A DNA stretch of 64,000 nt from Diphasiastrum complanatum (lineage: Eukaryota > Streptophyta > Lycopodiopsida > Lycopodiales > Lycopodiaceae): positions 62,001-126,000 of the forward strand of contig CM055093.1 in assembly GCA_029204225.1 (NCBI GenBank), written 5' to 3'. A model generated the notes under the pieces. It had not been told where the DNA came from and made no database searches. It was given only the letters and a program-made list of their open reading frames with translations. The translations under genes and the position numbers were made by a program. This document shows positions 13,141 through 25,009 of the stretch, piece by piece (positions within the stretch are counted from its first letter, which is position 1; each line of letters starts with the position of its first letter).

Positions 13141-14244
13141 TAGAACTAGGATCTTCCTTCTTCCTTGTCTCTAAAGGTACATGCACAAAACAAATGCAAC
13201 CAATGATCCTAAGGTGATCTACCTTAGGCTTTTCCTTGTTCAACATCTCATATGGTGATCTTCCTCCAAGAGTAAGATTAGAAAGTTTATTACAAAGGTA
13301 ATTAGCACATGAAATTGCTTCTCCCCAAAAATCTTTTGGAAGAGATGCCTCTAGTCTAATTTCTTTTGCACATTCACATAGAGTTCTATTTTTTCTTTAA
13401 GCAACCCCATCTTTTTGGGGAGAATAAGGGCAAATAAACTCTCTCCTCACTCCCTCTTGCTCACAATAGTCATTAAATTTGTTGGAGATAAACTCCCCTC
13501 CCACTATCACATCTCGAAGCTTTCAACTTACAAGAAAATTGATTTTCAACTAAAGCTTTGAACTCAAGGAAGACATCAAACACCATGGATTTAGAAGAAA
13601 AGAGGTACATCCAAGAAAATCTTGTGTAATCATCTATGAAAGTTACAAAGCAAATTTTTTTGCTCTTGGAAGAGGAGAAGTGAACATCCAAGTCCACAAG
13701 CTCAAAAGGATGATGAGTCTTGATGTTGGATCTTGGAAAAGGTCCTCTATGAGATTTTGCCAATGCACAAGCTACACAAGGTTGAAGCTCCTTTGTCATA
13801 GATTTTGGTAGTCCAATAGATTTTTCTTTTTTGGCCATAGATGTCATGGCCTTGAAATTGGGGTGGCCCAATCTCTTGTGCCATAGATCTTTTTGAGAAA
13901 TCTTGGTTTTGTGAGCAACATCACAAAAGTTAGCGCTCTCTCTAGAATCTAGTTTATACAACTTCCCAAATCTAAATTTGATGTACTCTCATCACTCTTT
14001 TGGTAGCTTTGGAAGATTTGGTTTCTTAGAGTGAGCAATCTAGATGTGTTCTTGGCCTCATAAATGGCTTTACGAGTGTCCCAAGCCTCCCTGGTCGAGC
14101 TGCAAAAGCTAATCTTCCTCAACACTTCATTTGACACATTCATTTTGATACAATGTAGAAGGGCCATCATTGTCCTTTTCTTGTATTTTTGGACTTCTTG
14201 GAGCAATTGTGGCTCCTCCTCAAGTCCCGAAGGCCAAAGTTTGA

Positions 14245-14621
14245 GTTAACTAAGTTTTTTTAAAGTCTTGTTTAGTGATCAAAAGTCAAATGGTGGTAGG
14301 TGGGGTTGCTTCTTCGTGCACCATAGATTAGAATGTGTTTTTTTTGAAGGGTTAGGATTTCAATCCCACCTTCTTGAAGTAGCCAATAGAAACCAAGGGG
14401 CAAGGGCCTCCCCAAAGATAAAAAGGCACCTCTTGTAACCATTTGACATGCTAATTGAGAGAAGGAAACTCTACCAAATTGGAGATTCAAGCATCCTCAT
14501 TGTGCTATTGCCTTGTGTCTTGTGCTCTTTGTTTGTATTTGCTATTTCCTTTCATTTTGCTATTCATTGTTTTGTTAGTTAAAGTTCTCCTATGGATTCA
14601 TGCAATAGCTAATGATTGCCT

Positions 14622-14675
<54 letters not shown>

Positions 14676-14887
14676 TCCTTTCACCCTTTTCAAGATGGAT
14701 GTGTGTGGTTAGTGTTAGTTGAGTTAGAGTTAAGGTGGGGTAGAGTTAGTTATGTGTAGAAAGGCAACTAAGTTGGCAACTAAGCATAGTTAGACTCCTA
14801 TCCTTGCGTTCTAACCGTTTGGACAGGCGGAGGGCTGCTCACCACATACTTGCTACACCCTACAATGGCGCTGTTGTCGAGGATAGG
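14245..14887 (+). mobile_element. Gypsy-type LTR and primer-binding site
   Basis: An LTR in plus orientation ends CACCCTACA at 14864 and is followed by a TGGCGCTGTTGTCGAGG primer-binding site at 14866. About 14245-14410 matches the inverse of 42130-42300, and 14675-14830 matches the inverse of 51660-51810, so the three LTRs belong to one group. The LTR start is not found. Fossil. Confidence 0.65.
14628..14672. repeat. (CT)n microsatellite within the LTR
   Basis: Uninterrupted CT run after a short C tract. Confidence 0.95.
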
Positions 14888-15572
14888 CCATTACTAACTA
14901 GTTTAGTTGTCTTTTTAGTTGTTTTGTCTATTTTAGTGTGTTATTAGGTGGATTTGGGGTAGTATAGGAACAAGGGGCCCCGGTTTGGCAATAGATTAAT
15001 GATGATTTTGCTATGGTGAATAAGGTGTTGTAGTCTGCCTCTTGATCCCTTGATCCTTGCAAAAATCAATAAATTCTATCAAAAAGTACTCACCCAAACT
15101 AACAAAAACCGAAGCACCGTAGCCTCTCTGATTTCGAAGAACAAGAGCACAATCAGGCGATTGTCAAAAGATTCAGAAAAACAACAATCTAAATCCAGGT
15201 GTCAGCCTCTCTATTTTTGTTCTGAATCGAGGTGTCACTCTCTCCATACTGAAGCAGCCCCAAGTCCGGAAGGAAAATATTTAATATCATAGAGTGAATA
15301 AAAATAAGAATAATAAAAAGCAATAGGTAACTCAAAAACCTAGAAAAATAGGCAATTTATTTTTAAATCCCACATGTCGCACTCACGAAAATCAGGTAAT
15401 TAAGAAAAACCACATTTACATATGTCTTTTGAATTAAAACCAAAACACAAGCAGGTCAATGTTTGAAATGAATGCTAAGTCTTCCTTGCAAGCAAGGCAG
15501 GGCCAACAAGCTTGTGTTATCATTATAAGCACATCCCATCTTTGGATCTTGTTATTCTAATGTCCATTGTTG
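14888..15572. other. Interior remnant, no gene recognised
   Basis: Follows a primer-binding site, so it is probably leader sequence of a Gypsy element. No Gag or Pol motif is seen; short frames here have no recognisable features. Confidence 0.4.
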
Positions 15573-16379
15573 TGGATTTAAAATCCTTCTCCACTCTTTT
15601 TTTTGTAGACTCTCTTGAGCCACTTGTGATATTCTAGTTAGGGATAGAAGACTCACTAGGACTACATGCTTCCTTTATCAAGATTTGCACTTTCCTAGTG
15701 CTAAACGAAACTTTAGTGTTTTAAAGCCAAATTTATCCCTATGTATCACTGTCCTTGCCATCTCACTGCTTATAAAGGATTATCCTCAAGAATTTGGACA
15801 AGCCCGTTGTTCCTTTCTGAAGCCCTTTCCTTGGGACCAGATTACAAAACTTCTCCTCTTTTAGGTTGTTTTGTGTTCTCGTCCGGTCGCTTACAGCTTC
15901 TTGCAATTTTCTGTTCATGGTATCAAAGCCATTGAAATCAGCGTTCTATCAACCGGAGTGTGGGGTAAATACTACAACAAGCCTGAAGGATGGGTTTCTT
16001 GAAAGAGCACTAGCACATTCATTTGAAAAGGGGAAGAGGAGACTATTTTGAAGCAGATCGTGATGATAAAGCTAAGGAGCAGAGTGACTCTTGGATTCTA
16101 ATCTATTGCTTCTTCCTAAAACATTTCTCTGGTTAAGCTCCTGATATGCTCTTTGAGAAGGGTTTTTTCCACGATTATTGCTTGCCATAACTCTTGTACT
16201 GATACCTCTCTGATTTTTAAAATGACTTCTGAGATCAGGTTGATGGAAAGATTCGATGGAGACAACTTCGTGTCCTAGAAACTCAAGATGAAAATGTTGC
16301 CGATCGAGAAAGACCTATGGGAGGTAATTTTCGGTGCAGAGACTAAGCCACAGGATGAATTGACTGAAGTGAAGGCTTT

Positions 16380-16800
16380 CGGGTGGGGTGGGGGGGCGCC
16401 CTGCCTGAGGGCCTTTCTTGTTGGGAGGGCCCTTGCCCAAGGGCTGGAGCCCGAGGGCAGGCCTCAACCAGCAAGGAAGGCCCGAAGCCCCTACGTAATG
16501 CCATTGTGCGAAGGTTTTTTTTTTTTTTTCTGGATTTTTGGCCGTACGGTACGACCATACGTGTGAACCAGTTTTTTTTATTTCATTTTATTTTATTTTT
16601 GGTTTCTGGCCGTACGGTACGACCGTATGCATGGACCTTTTTTTTTTCGCAATTTTGTGGTGGAATGTGGATGTGGACAGCCAATGACGGACTGCCACAT
16701 AGCACATGCACATTCCATCGAAGAGAGGAGAAAGAACGTGCATTCCACCGGAGAGAGAACATGCATTCCATAGGAGAGAGGAGAGAGAATGACAGATTCC
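16380..16800. mobile_element. GC-rich insert with repeated palindromes inside Copia gag
   Basis: The interruption of Gag-coding sequence begins with a GC-rich block (16380-16495). Next come two copies of GGCCGTACGGTACGACC (about 16540 and 16608), separated by T-rich sequence, and three related GAGAGAGGAGA/CATTCCA units (about 16705-16800). No transposase or terminal inverted repeat is evident. It could be a small non-autonomous insertion or captured sequence. Confidence 0.4.
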
Positions 16801-19696
16801 TGGGAGAGAGAAAATTGGATGGACATTATGCTCCTGGAGGTGGTCCCAAAATACAAAGGACACCTGAGCACAAGGCATTACGAAAGAAAAGATGCAAAAG
16901 CGTTGGCAAGTATTATTCTGAACCTGAAAGATACACAACTTGCTCATGTCAACAAGTGCACTACTGCCAAAGAGGCTTGGCAGGTCCTGATAGCAATCTA
17001 TGAAACAAAGAACTTGGCTCACCAGGCTTACCTACGCCAAAAATTCTTCACAACCAAAATGTTTGAAGGGACATCTGTCATAGCTCATGTCAGCAGTATG
17101 AGAATAATGGCTGATCAACTAGCTTCTCTGAACTCACCCATCTCTGAGATCGAATTTATGTCAAGTTTGTTGACAAGTCTACCAGTTTCTTACAAGATAT
17201 TAAGCATCTTCTAGGGGAGTCAGCTTGGCAAGATGAATATTGAAGAAATGATTGGCCAACTACTGCAAGAAGAGATGCGTCAAAAGGGGGAGAGCTCAAC
17301 AGCAGAAGAACTTCTGATTAGCAAGATGGAAAGTACTTCCATAGAAGAGAATGAGAAAGAGAAAAGTGCAAATAATGAGCAGTGTCTAACAACCAGATCA
17401 AAGCAAAAGGCAGGTTCAGAGGGAATTGCCACTACTATGGAAAGTTTGGTCATATGGCAAAGGTTTGCAGGAAGAGACAGTATGATTCAAGAAGACAAGA
17501 ATAACTTAGCTGAGCAAAACGAGCAGCTGTTTGTTGCAGCATTCTCTGCCTCAAAAGAATCCCCAATTTGGTATATTGAATGGGGCAACACAGCATATGA
17601 CCTACCAGAGAAAGCTTTCGATAAACCATCAGAAGGTCACCACCCCTGTCTTTGTATTATTGGGTGATAACAGGTCTCACAAAATTGAAGGAAAAGGAGA
17701 TATTATTTTCACTATACATGACAACGAAACCTGTTGCTTAAAGGGAGTATTATATGTCCCAAATTTCACTAAAAACCTTTTATCAGTGGGGCAGGTGACT
17801 GATCAAGGATATATGGTGAAATTTGGTGCTGAAGGCTGTGAGCTAAAGTCAGACCAGGGCAAGACCATTGCAAAGGGAACAAGAAAGGGTTCTTTATACC
17901 AACTGGATGGGACTCCCAAAGTACCAGATGATCAAAATCATTCAGCTTGCTCTGCAAATGTTGACTGGAGTCAAGTCTAGCATCAACGACTAGGGCACAT
18001 CCCCTACCAGACCCTAAAGATCATGGAGAAGGGAAAGTATGTCAATGGATTGAAGATTGGAGCAGAACCTGCAGATAATCTTCTAAAGATTGTGCATATG
18101 GAAAGCAGCACCGACGTCCCAAAATCGGAGTCAAGGGCTACAGGGATTCTTGATCTCATGAGTACTCCTTCTTTCAAAGGTGCAAAATATTTTTTGACTT
18201 TCATTGATGACTTCTCCCGAAAAGTTTTTGTCTATTTCCTAAAAACCAAAAATGAAGCTTATAGTAAGTTTCTAATCTTCAAAGCTATGGTTGAGAGACA
18301 GTCTGGAAAAAGAATTAAAAAATTAAGAAGTGATATCTATCAACAGAAATGAGAAATCTCTATGACAAGGAAGGTATAGTGCATCAGATGACGGCTCCCT
18401 ACTCGCTTGAACAGAATGGTATAGCAGAATGTAAGAACAGAACTATAGTAGAAATGGCTAGGTGTATGCTAAGCCTCTCACAATTGGACAAAACCTTTTG
18501 GGCAGAAGCTGTATCAACAGCTGTGTATCTGATTAATAGAATAAAAACTGAGGCCATAAAAGATGTAACACCTGAAGAAAAATGGTCTGGATATAAGCCA
18601 ACAGTCACACATCTTCAAACCTTTGGATGCCTAGCTTATGTTCATATCCCCAAAAAATTAAGAACTAAGCTAGATTCAAAAAGTAGAATGTGTATCTTTA
18701 TTGGTTACCTTGAAGAAACCAAAGCATATAAATTCCTTGACCTAGAGACTGAGCAAATAGTCATCAGTAGGGATGTCCTCTTTGATGAAAATCATTTCAG
18801 CGGAATGTACAAAGGGTAACAAGAACAACCACGTGTCTTATACAAGCCAATGAGTGAAGCACAACCAACTCTCATAGAACTCACTGAATCTATTGTACAA
18901 GAAGAGCCTGAGACTATTCAGCCAAGAAGGTCTGAACGTACTAGAACCTTGGCATCAAAACTGCAAGACTATGCCCTTATGACAAATCAGAAAGAACCTG
19001 CCAGCCTAGAGGAAGCTTTAACCAGTCCAGAATCAGAGTCTTGGAAAAGGGATATCAAAGAAGAATTAGAGGCACTCAGTAAGAACAACACATGGACTTT
19101 AGTTGAAAGACCCAATGGAAGATCCATTGTACAAAACAAATGGGTTTTCAAAATAAAGTACAAACCAGATGGAGAAACCATTGATCGATTCAAAGTGAGA
19201 TTAGTGGCAAAAGGATTCACACAACAAGCAGGGATAGACTATAACGAAATCTTCTCGCCAGTGGCAAGACTGACAACCATTCGAATGATCCTTTCCATAG
19301 CAGCAATTGAGAACTGGGAATTACAACATATGGACGTGACTACTGCCTTTCTTAATGGTGATCTAGAGGAAGACATTTACATGGAACAACCATATGGTTA
19401 TGAGGCAAAGGGACAGAAAGAAATGGTTTGCAGACTGCACAAATCCATTTATGATTGGAGCAGTCATCCACAGTAGTATTGCATTAGCCAGAAACCCTGT
19501 GCATCATGCCAGGACTAAGCATATAGATGTGCAACATCATTTTGTAAGAGAAAAATTAGCACATAAAGAAATAAACTTGGTATTTTGTCCATCAAAGGAT
19601 CAGTTAGCAGACATTTGTACCAAACCTCTTAGTAGAGGAAAGCATTTACTGTTGTCTGAAAAATTACAGCTTACCTCCCATTTTGCTGAAGGGGGA

Positions 19697-19990
19697 GTGT
19701 TAACGTCTGATGCTGACGTAAACCATCAGACCAGTAACAATGGTTATATGTCTTGTTCAGAATAGAACGTGGGTAGTGGCACACGTGTCAGCTTATGGTA
19801 AGTTAAACCCTAACATAAAGAGGGATCATGTACTACGTTCAGGGATATCGAATGCAAAGAGATCTGAGTACTGTTTTGCCTCCTTTGTCTGAATGTGTTA
19901 GGAGAACTTTTCTTTCAAGTTCTTGATGTGTCTTGCAGAGAAACTAGAAGCATAGTTTCTGTTTTACCGCACACTGTTTCTGTTCAGTTC
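19697..19990 (+). mobile_element. 3' LTR of the Copia fossil
   Basis: Starts TGTTAACGTCTGATG right after a polypurine tract and probably ends near TTTCTGTTCA (about 19986). Confidence 0.55.
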
Positions 19991-20922
19991 AGGTGCGATC
20001 ATCTTCTTGATGTTTGTTTCATATTAATGAGTTGCACTGCATTTTATAATGTGACCCCTTAAAATCTTGTAATGCACATACATAGGAGCAGTGTATCACA
20101 TGATTGAAACATCTGGTGTTGTATTATATTGTGTAAAAAACAGCTGTTACTTATATACAGATATCCTTGCCACAAACAGTGCTAGTTCAAAACTCTGAAG
20201 GGTCGGCTCCATCTCAAGGATTTAAATGTAGGTACCAAGAACCTTGAGCTTTAAATCTGGTGCTTGATTGACCTTCTATATTAATTGTACATATCTAGCA
20301 TCTTCATCATCCAAGCATATTTCGAATGCTATTTTCATCTTTCATGTTCCAAATAAACATCGGTTTGATGATGTTAATTATTGGGCTACTGAGCCAGAAG
20401 CTTTGAAACAAGAATTCTGTAACTTAATTGCAAAGAAATGCAAAAGTCCATTTTCTTGTCCCTCACAAGGATTAGGCAAAAGAGTCTAAGCATGAGTAAA
20501 AGAATATGTGAGAATGTGCACCCCAAAAAGTAGGGTGAATCACTTACAAGTACCCAGTAAAGAATGTGTTAGATAGATCATGCCAGCTCCTTAAACCCTG
20601 AAATTGGAGAGCCCCCAAGTACAGAATTGGTGTCTGTGTCGGCTGTAGACTTAAAAAACTTGGCTTTTACCCAAGACTTCTTGGTCCGTGCTTTCCCAGG
20701 TAAATTGTCACGCCAAAACAGCGGTTAATGCAAAAACCCTCATCTTTTGGCAATCCGGATTACTGTCATCCGAATTCAGAACCTTTCGGACTCTGCTCAT
20801 GAAGTTGGACAGGAAACCTTTCCTGTAAAAATTCGTGCATTCGGATCAAGTTCATGCTGTCTGACATTTCAACAACGAAAGTAGTTCATCACACTGATCG
20901 GGTGTATTTTGGATGTAAAATC
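19991..20922. other. Intergenic, 3' flank of the GT8 gene
   Basis: No gene is seen. The part nearest 20923 should hold the 3' UTR of the minus-strand glycosyltransferase gene; no clear polyadenylation signal was identified. Confidence 0.5.
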
Positions 20923-23473
20923 TCAGCAAAGCTTCATGACTTCAGACTGGGGCTCCTGCCTCCCGTTTGTCCATGCCATTAAAGGTTCTCGATAAGTCAC
21001 CACCTCCATACTTCTTGTTACTTCTGTCAGAGCCCACCATAGAAATGGAGCTGTAAGAAATGCATAAACTGCAACAGACACTACTCGTGTGATCCCATTA
21101 CTGTAAATCGGGGAACCCATAGCCACAAGTGCTCCACAGATTACCAACCATGGGGTCATGCCAGCTAGAGCTGGTAGTTGAAAAACATTAATTGCCGTTG
21201 CCAAAAGAGACAATGAGCCAAGTAAGAATATGCTCCAACCCATCAATGGGTGAACAGTTGTTGGAACCAGTAAAAATGGAAAGAGAAAACTTCCTGCAAG
21301 GGCCAAAACTGGCATGGTCTTCATGGAGAGAAGGTACAGGAAAGAGACTTTTTCAGAGCAAGGACCTCGACCTAGACAGGATTTCAATAAGAGCAGCCTT
21401 TCAGACGGTGGAAAGCGACGTCGCACAAGCATTGCTATTATCATAGTGATAAGGTAAAACAATGCCTCAAGAGCCAACACGGGAATTTGAGTTCCATATC
21501 TGCAAAACCAGAGTCAAATTCATATCTTGTGCTTGATTTCCAATTCGATTAACGAACGCAATCTTGAGTTTGGCATGTGGCCATTGTGTGTATATTTATG
21601 GACGCATACCTAGAATTGAAAAAGAAATAGAACGAATCTAATCTAGCAGCATACCCAATGGTTGTCCTTCGCTGCTCGTGCCAAGCCAGCCCCAAAGGCA
21701 AGATTGGCCATGACCACCAGTACCATGGCTTCAAATTAGGAAGGCTAGGAAATGTTATCACACTATTTGGGCCACATGGAACATTCCACCTTAATCGCAA
21801 ATCTGAAAAAGTTGAAAATCAATGTGAGTAAGAATAGCAGTTTTGCAGGAGTAACAACATTCAAAGATAATCGACGTTGAAAAAAATACTTACATTCAAA
21901 CCATACAAAAATTGCTACTAATTTAAATACAATGAAAAGTATGCGAGAAGTTAAAGGAGTGAGTGTCTTGATGAAAACAAAGGCAAACAAACCCTCCAGA
22001 AGAATCAGCTAGATTGATAAAACTACCCAGGTCAATTTGAACGAAAGACTATTTCAAGCTTACTCCAAGGAACTATTCTAGGAAGAACTCGTTTTCAATC
22101 CAGAAACAAAATCCGCAGGATATGCTAATATATCGAGAAAAGCGGGTAAAACATTTTGGCAGTCACTCACAAAAGTATGAAGCGTCCATCTGATATCCAA
22201 GAGGCAGGCGGTAAAATCCAGTCAACTTTGATCCATTGACTGGGGGAATAAAGAGTGGTCTCTCAAGTAGATCTTCAAAGTAAGCCATAAGAAACCCTTG
22301 ATCGGCTCCATCAGGATTCTGTCGTCCTACTTCTATCTCATGAAGCAAGTCGTTGAACGTCTCATTGGAAGGCTGAAAAATAACAAAACATCCAAAGAAG
22401 AAGGTGAATGATCGTTTCAGAAAAGTAGCATGCCTCTTCTGAATATAATCGAAATTTCACTACATAAGCAGTAACTGTAGATGTCTCATGCGCAGTTGCA
22501 GGCAGTGGTATCTGATTACGTTGTTGAAAAAGGGCAAATCGAAGCAAGTCGGTCATTCACTCACACACAAAATTACAAAAGTTAGAGACGTTCAACTGAC
22601 CTCGAGAACAAACAGGCCTGTATGGAAAATGCACGGATTTATGAAAGCAGCACAAAACTGGCCACACTGGAATAATTCGTCAGTTTTCTGCAAAAATAAA
22701 TTGTCTGCATCCAGCATAACAACACGATCGTAGTCCACCAGGCTCCAAGCATAAATCTTATTCAGAGTAAACATAAATCTCATGTCAAAGTTTGCCTGAT
22801 TCCTATACGGATTCTCAATATTGTCAACTGATACGACCCTGACCCGTTCACCGGTCCTGCACAACCACACAAATCCATCTCCTTCAGAATCGTGACTACG
22901 AAGAGCCAAAACTATATGTGCTAATTTAATATGCCAGATACTACATGATTTACGCACAAATCATTCTAAACAAAAACAGGCTGATTAGGAATGATGTTTA
23001 TGTACAGACCTTTGAACCGACAAAAGCTGTGCAAAACGGCATGCATATGAGTTCTAAAACACTTCAAGTTTTTCCTCAAGAGCATGATATACTCGACAAA
23101 ATGAAGGGAAATGAACTCAAGAAAATGGCGGTACATCAACTCACAATGTGTCGATCCAACGCTGGGGAACGTCTTTCGAGACTATTACAACCAGATCTGC
23201 ATCGACTTTCAGGTGAGCCAGTGACTGCATCATCACGCGGGCTGCCACATAGAACTCATAATCATGGGGCGTCCCCATGTAAAGCATCGTTGCATATGCA
23301 TTCTTCGATTTTGCTTCCAACGGGGCATAAGCTGCTTCTAAGGGAAATATTAGGTTTGTCAGAAAAATACATAGCAGTGAGCCTGCAATAGATCTGCACT
23401 TGTGGTTGCTCCCAGTTGTCCACAAAGACCATCTCAGACCGTTGCATGATTGCATGTTTTCCCCAAGCAGCAT
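20923..23473 (-). CDS. IPUT1: Inositol phosphorylceramide glucuronosyltransferase-like (GT8)
   Basis: Golgi glycosyltransferase that, in the known family, moves glucuronic acid from UDP-GlcA to inositol phosphorylceramide, the first sugar step of plant GIPC sphingolipids. Five exons join in phase with GT-AG introns: 23473-23145, 22856-22601, 22372-22171, 21802-21610, 21499-20923, giving 518 residues (Arabidopsis IPUT1/PGSIP6 is similar). Residues about 28-50 form a hydrophobic signal or anchor. The GT8 domain follows (AYATMLYMGTPHDYEFYVAA near 60), with the DxD metal site DAD at 159-161 (VVMLDADNLFL), FHTGLFVL at 187, DGADQGFL at 216 and LPLGYQMDAS at 251. The last exon codes several membrane helices. 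The start is the first ATG after an in-frame stop; Met7 is an alternative. Introns are short (110-368 bp). Nothing looks damaged; surrounding DNA is transposon-derived. Confidence 0.93.
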
Positions 23474-24240
23474 TCTGCTGTCTAATCGACAGCTTAAGCT
23501 TGTTTATATGGCGAGATATAGAATGCGAGTAAATTGCAGTCTGTGACAGGATATAAATTTTTTTAATCTTTTTCTTTAATACAGATAACTAAATCTTCAA
23601 GGTTACTGAAGCAATAAGCGTGTTAAGTCCGGGAGATCCTCGCACCTCCAAAAGCCTCCAGAATCCACACATGCACACACTAATTAAACCCAAAAGTTCA
23701 CATCAACATGCAAGAAACGAAAAGCTTCATTCAAAAACTGCTTCAACAGGAAAACAGCAACCCGAAACCCGAAACCAAAGCACAACAGTAGATCCAATGA
23801 GGCGATCTAATATAAACATAAGCTACATGATAGATCTAAAGAAATAATAAATAACATCAGCAAAAAAACACATACCGACTCACCGAGTCGCTCTAACACG
23901 TCCGTCTGTATAGAAAACACAACGAAAATACAATCAAAGAGCAGACGAAAGAATTGGATCTTTCTGAATTTGTCCACCGTCCGTGCAAGCCAGGAAAAGG
24001 CAGAGAGACTGGTAGGAGGAGGCAGCCATAGCTGGGGGAGGTATTTCCTTGACGCGGACACGGAGCTCTCCTCTTCTCTTCTTGGTGCAGTCAACGGACC
24101 GCTGGACCACTGGACCAGTCACGAGCGTCCGACTCGGTCCTCCCTGGCGGACCCCTAGTCCCAAACGTGTACCGTGGATTAAACTTTAGGGTCCCCCCCC
24201 CCCCCCCTCCCAGCTATCATTTTCAAGTTGAAGAGCACTT
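23474..24240 (-). promoter_or_regulatory. Upstream and probable 5' UTR region of the GT8 gene
   Basis: Less AT-rich than its surroundings at 23980-24170. A possible small leader exon with acceptor CTATACAG and donor GTGAGTC lies on the minus strand at about 23909-23882, suggesting a 5'-UTR intron, but transcript data would be needed. No TATA box was assigned. Confidence 0.35.
24194..24208. repeat. Poly-C run
   Basis: A C homopolymer of roughly 15 bases on the plus strand; length may be unreliable in assemblies. Confidence 0.9.
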
Positions 24241-25009
24241 CAAAAGTTTATTTGGGGTCGCCTGAAGCACATAGACTTTACGCACACTTTTGTTTTATGG
24301 ACTTGAAGATCTTTAAATCAACAAGAGCATGGTTTGTTGACAGTTGACGAGTGATAGATTGATAGCAACTTGAAGATGTGCGTTGCAAAGGTGATATTGA
24401 TGAGTGGGAGATTGATAACAACCCAAGACGTGCGTTATAAAGGTTATACATATAGGTTATCAACCCGAGTATAAGTATATACATAAAATGTCAAAAGTTG
24501 CACAATTCATTTTAGGGAGATAATGTGCAATCATTGAAAGATATGACCTTTGGGGAGGAGTCATCCACCTTATCATGGGTGCCTTAAAAAGAGGAAGGTA
24601 CTTGCGTGGGGAAGCTTTATTAATGTAAAGAACCTGCCAAAAAAATGCTCACAAGAAGTCTTGAGAATCTATACAATTTCTGTCAACACGTCAAAGGAAC
24701 ATAATAGATTCTTAAGGTTTTAGTCTCAATAATTTCATGCTATGTAAAGCGTTGCTTCAAATAGAAAGAGTTTCTTTCGGCAAATTGGAACAAGAAATTG
24801 AATTGAAAAACCAAATATTTGTTCCTATCCACAAATGTATTTGAGCCAACATGAACAAAATGTGGGCAATGCCAATAAAATGCATCATACATCTTGGATA
24901 CCCAAAAAAATGATACTATATTGATACTAGGACAGAATCCATATTTTGTCCCAATTCTAGGTACCTATGTGTTTTGTCTACCCTAGTCCAAGTATTTACC
25001 TAGGTTTAA
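24241..25009. other. No gene seen
   Basis: AT-rich. An imperfect duplication of about 60 bp near 24340-24450 (GAGTGATAGATTGATA-like, then GAGTGGGAGATTGATA) is the only structure noticed. Confidence 0.4.

Larger units (their letters stand above)
11180..14235 (-). mobile_element. Ty1/Copia fossil split by an inverted insertion
   Basis: Minus-strand pieces are Gag (14206-13960), GAG-pre-integrase and integrase (13961-13141; WHKRLGHPNF, CVACALAKSHRGPFP, FVTFIDDYTRFSW) and the start of reverse transcriptase (11479-11180; LDVSNAFLNG). A pre-RT segment of the same family (about 11740-11962, EAMTNEYDALISNNTWEL) lies on the plus strand. The reversed piece is bounded by LTR sequence in opposite orientations (11481-11745 and 11967-13140), so an LTR-bearing insertion and an inversion reshaped this copy. 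Broken, several breaks; no LTR of its own identified. Confidence 0.75.
15573..19990 (+). mobile_element. Long Ty1/Copia fossil
   Basis: A likely 5' LTR (from about 15573, TATA-like GCTTATAAAGG near 15767) ends TTTTCTGTTCA before the primer-binding site TGGTATCAAAGCC at 15919. Then follow Gag (from about 16219, and again 16860-17215), protease region (about 17540-17800), integrase (about 17980-18820; TFIDDFSRKVFVYF, APYSLEQNGIAE), the beginning of reverse transcriptase (18850-19470; WVFKIKYKPDGETIDRFK, LQHMDVTTAFLNGDL) and the end of RNase H (19480-19690; HHARTKHIDVQHHFVREKL). A purine tract GAAGGGGGAG precedes a 3' LTR at 19697. The two LTRs do not look alike by eye, so the ends may come from different copies. 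Broken, several breaks. Confidence 0.8.

Noticed and set aside
16383-17003. 206-codon plus-strand frame
   Set aside because: It runs through the GC-rich insert and then out of frame over Copia gag; no domain.
20268-20489. 73-codon plus-strand frame
   Set aside because: No motif, no paralogue in the window, and it lies in the 3' flank of the GT8 gene.
23934-24164. Minus-strand frame upstream of the GT8 gene as extra N-terminal exon
   Set aside because: It does not join in phase to the start exon, which has its own ATG preceded by an in-frame stop; more likely 5' UTR.
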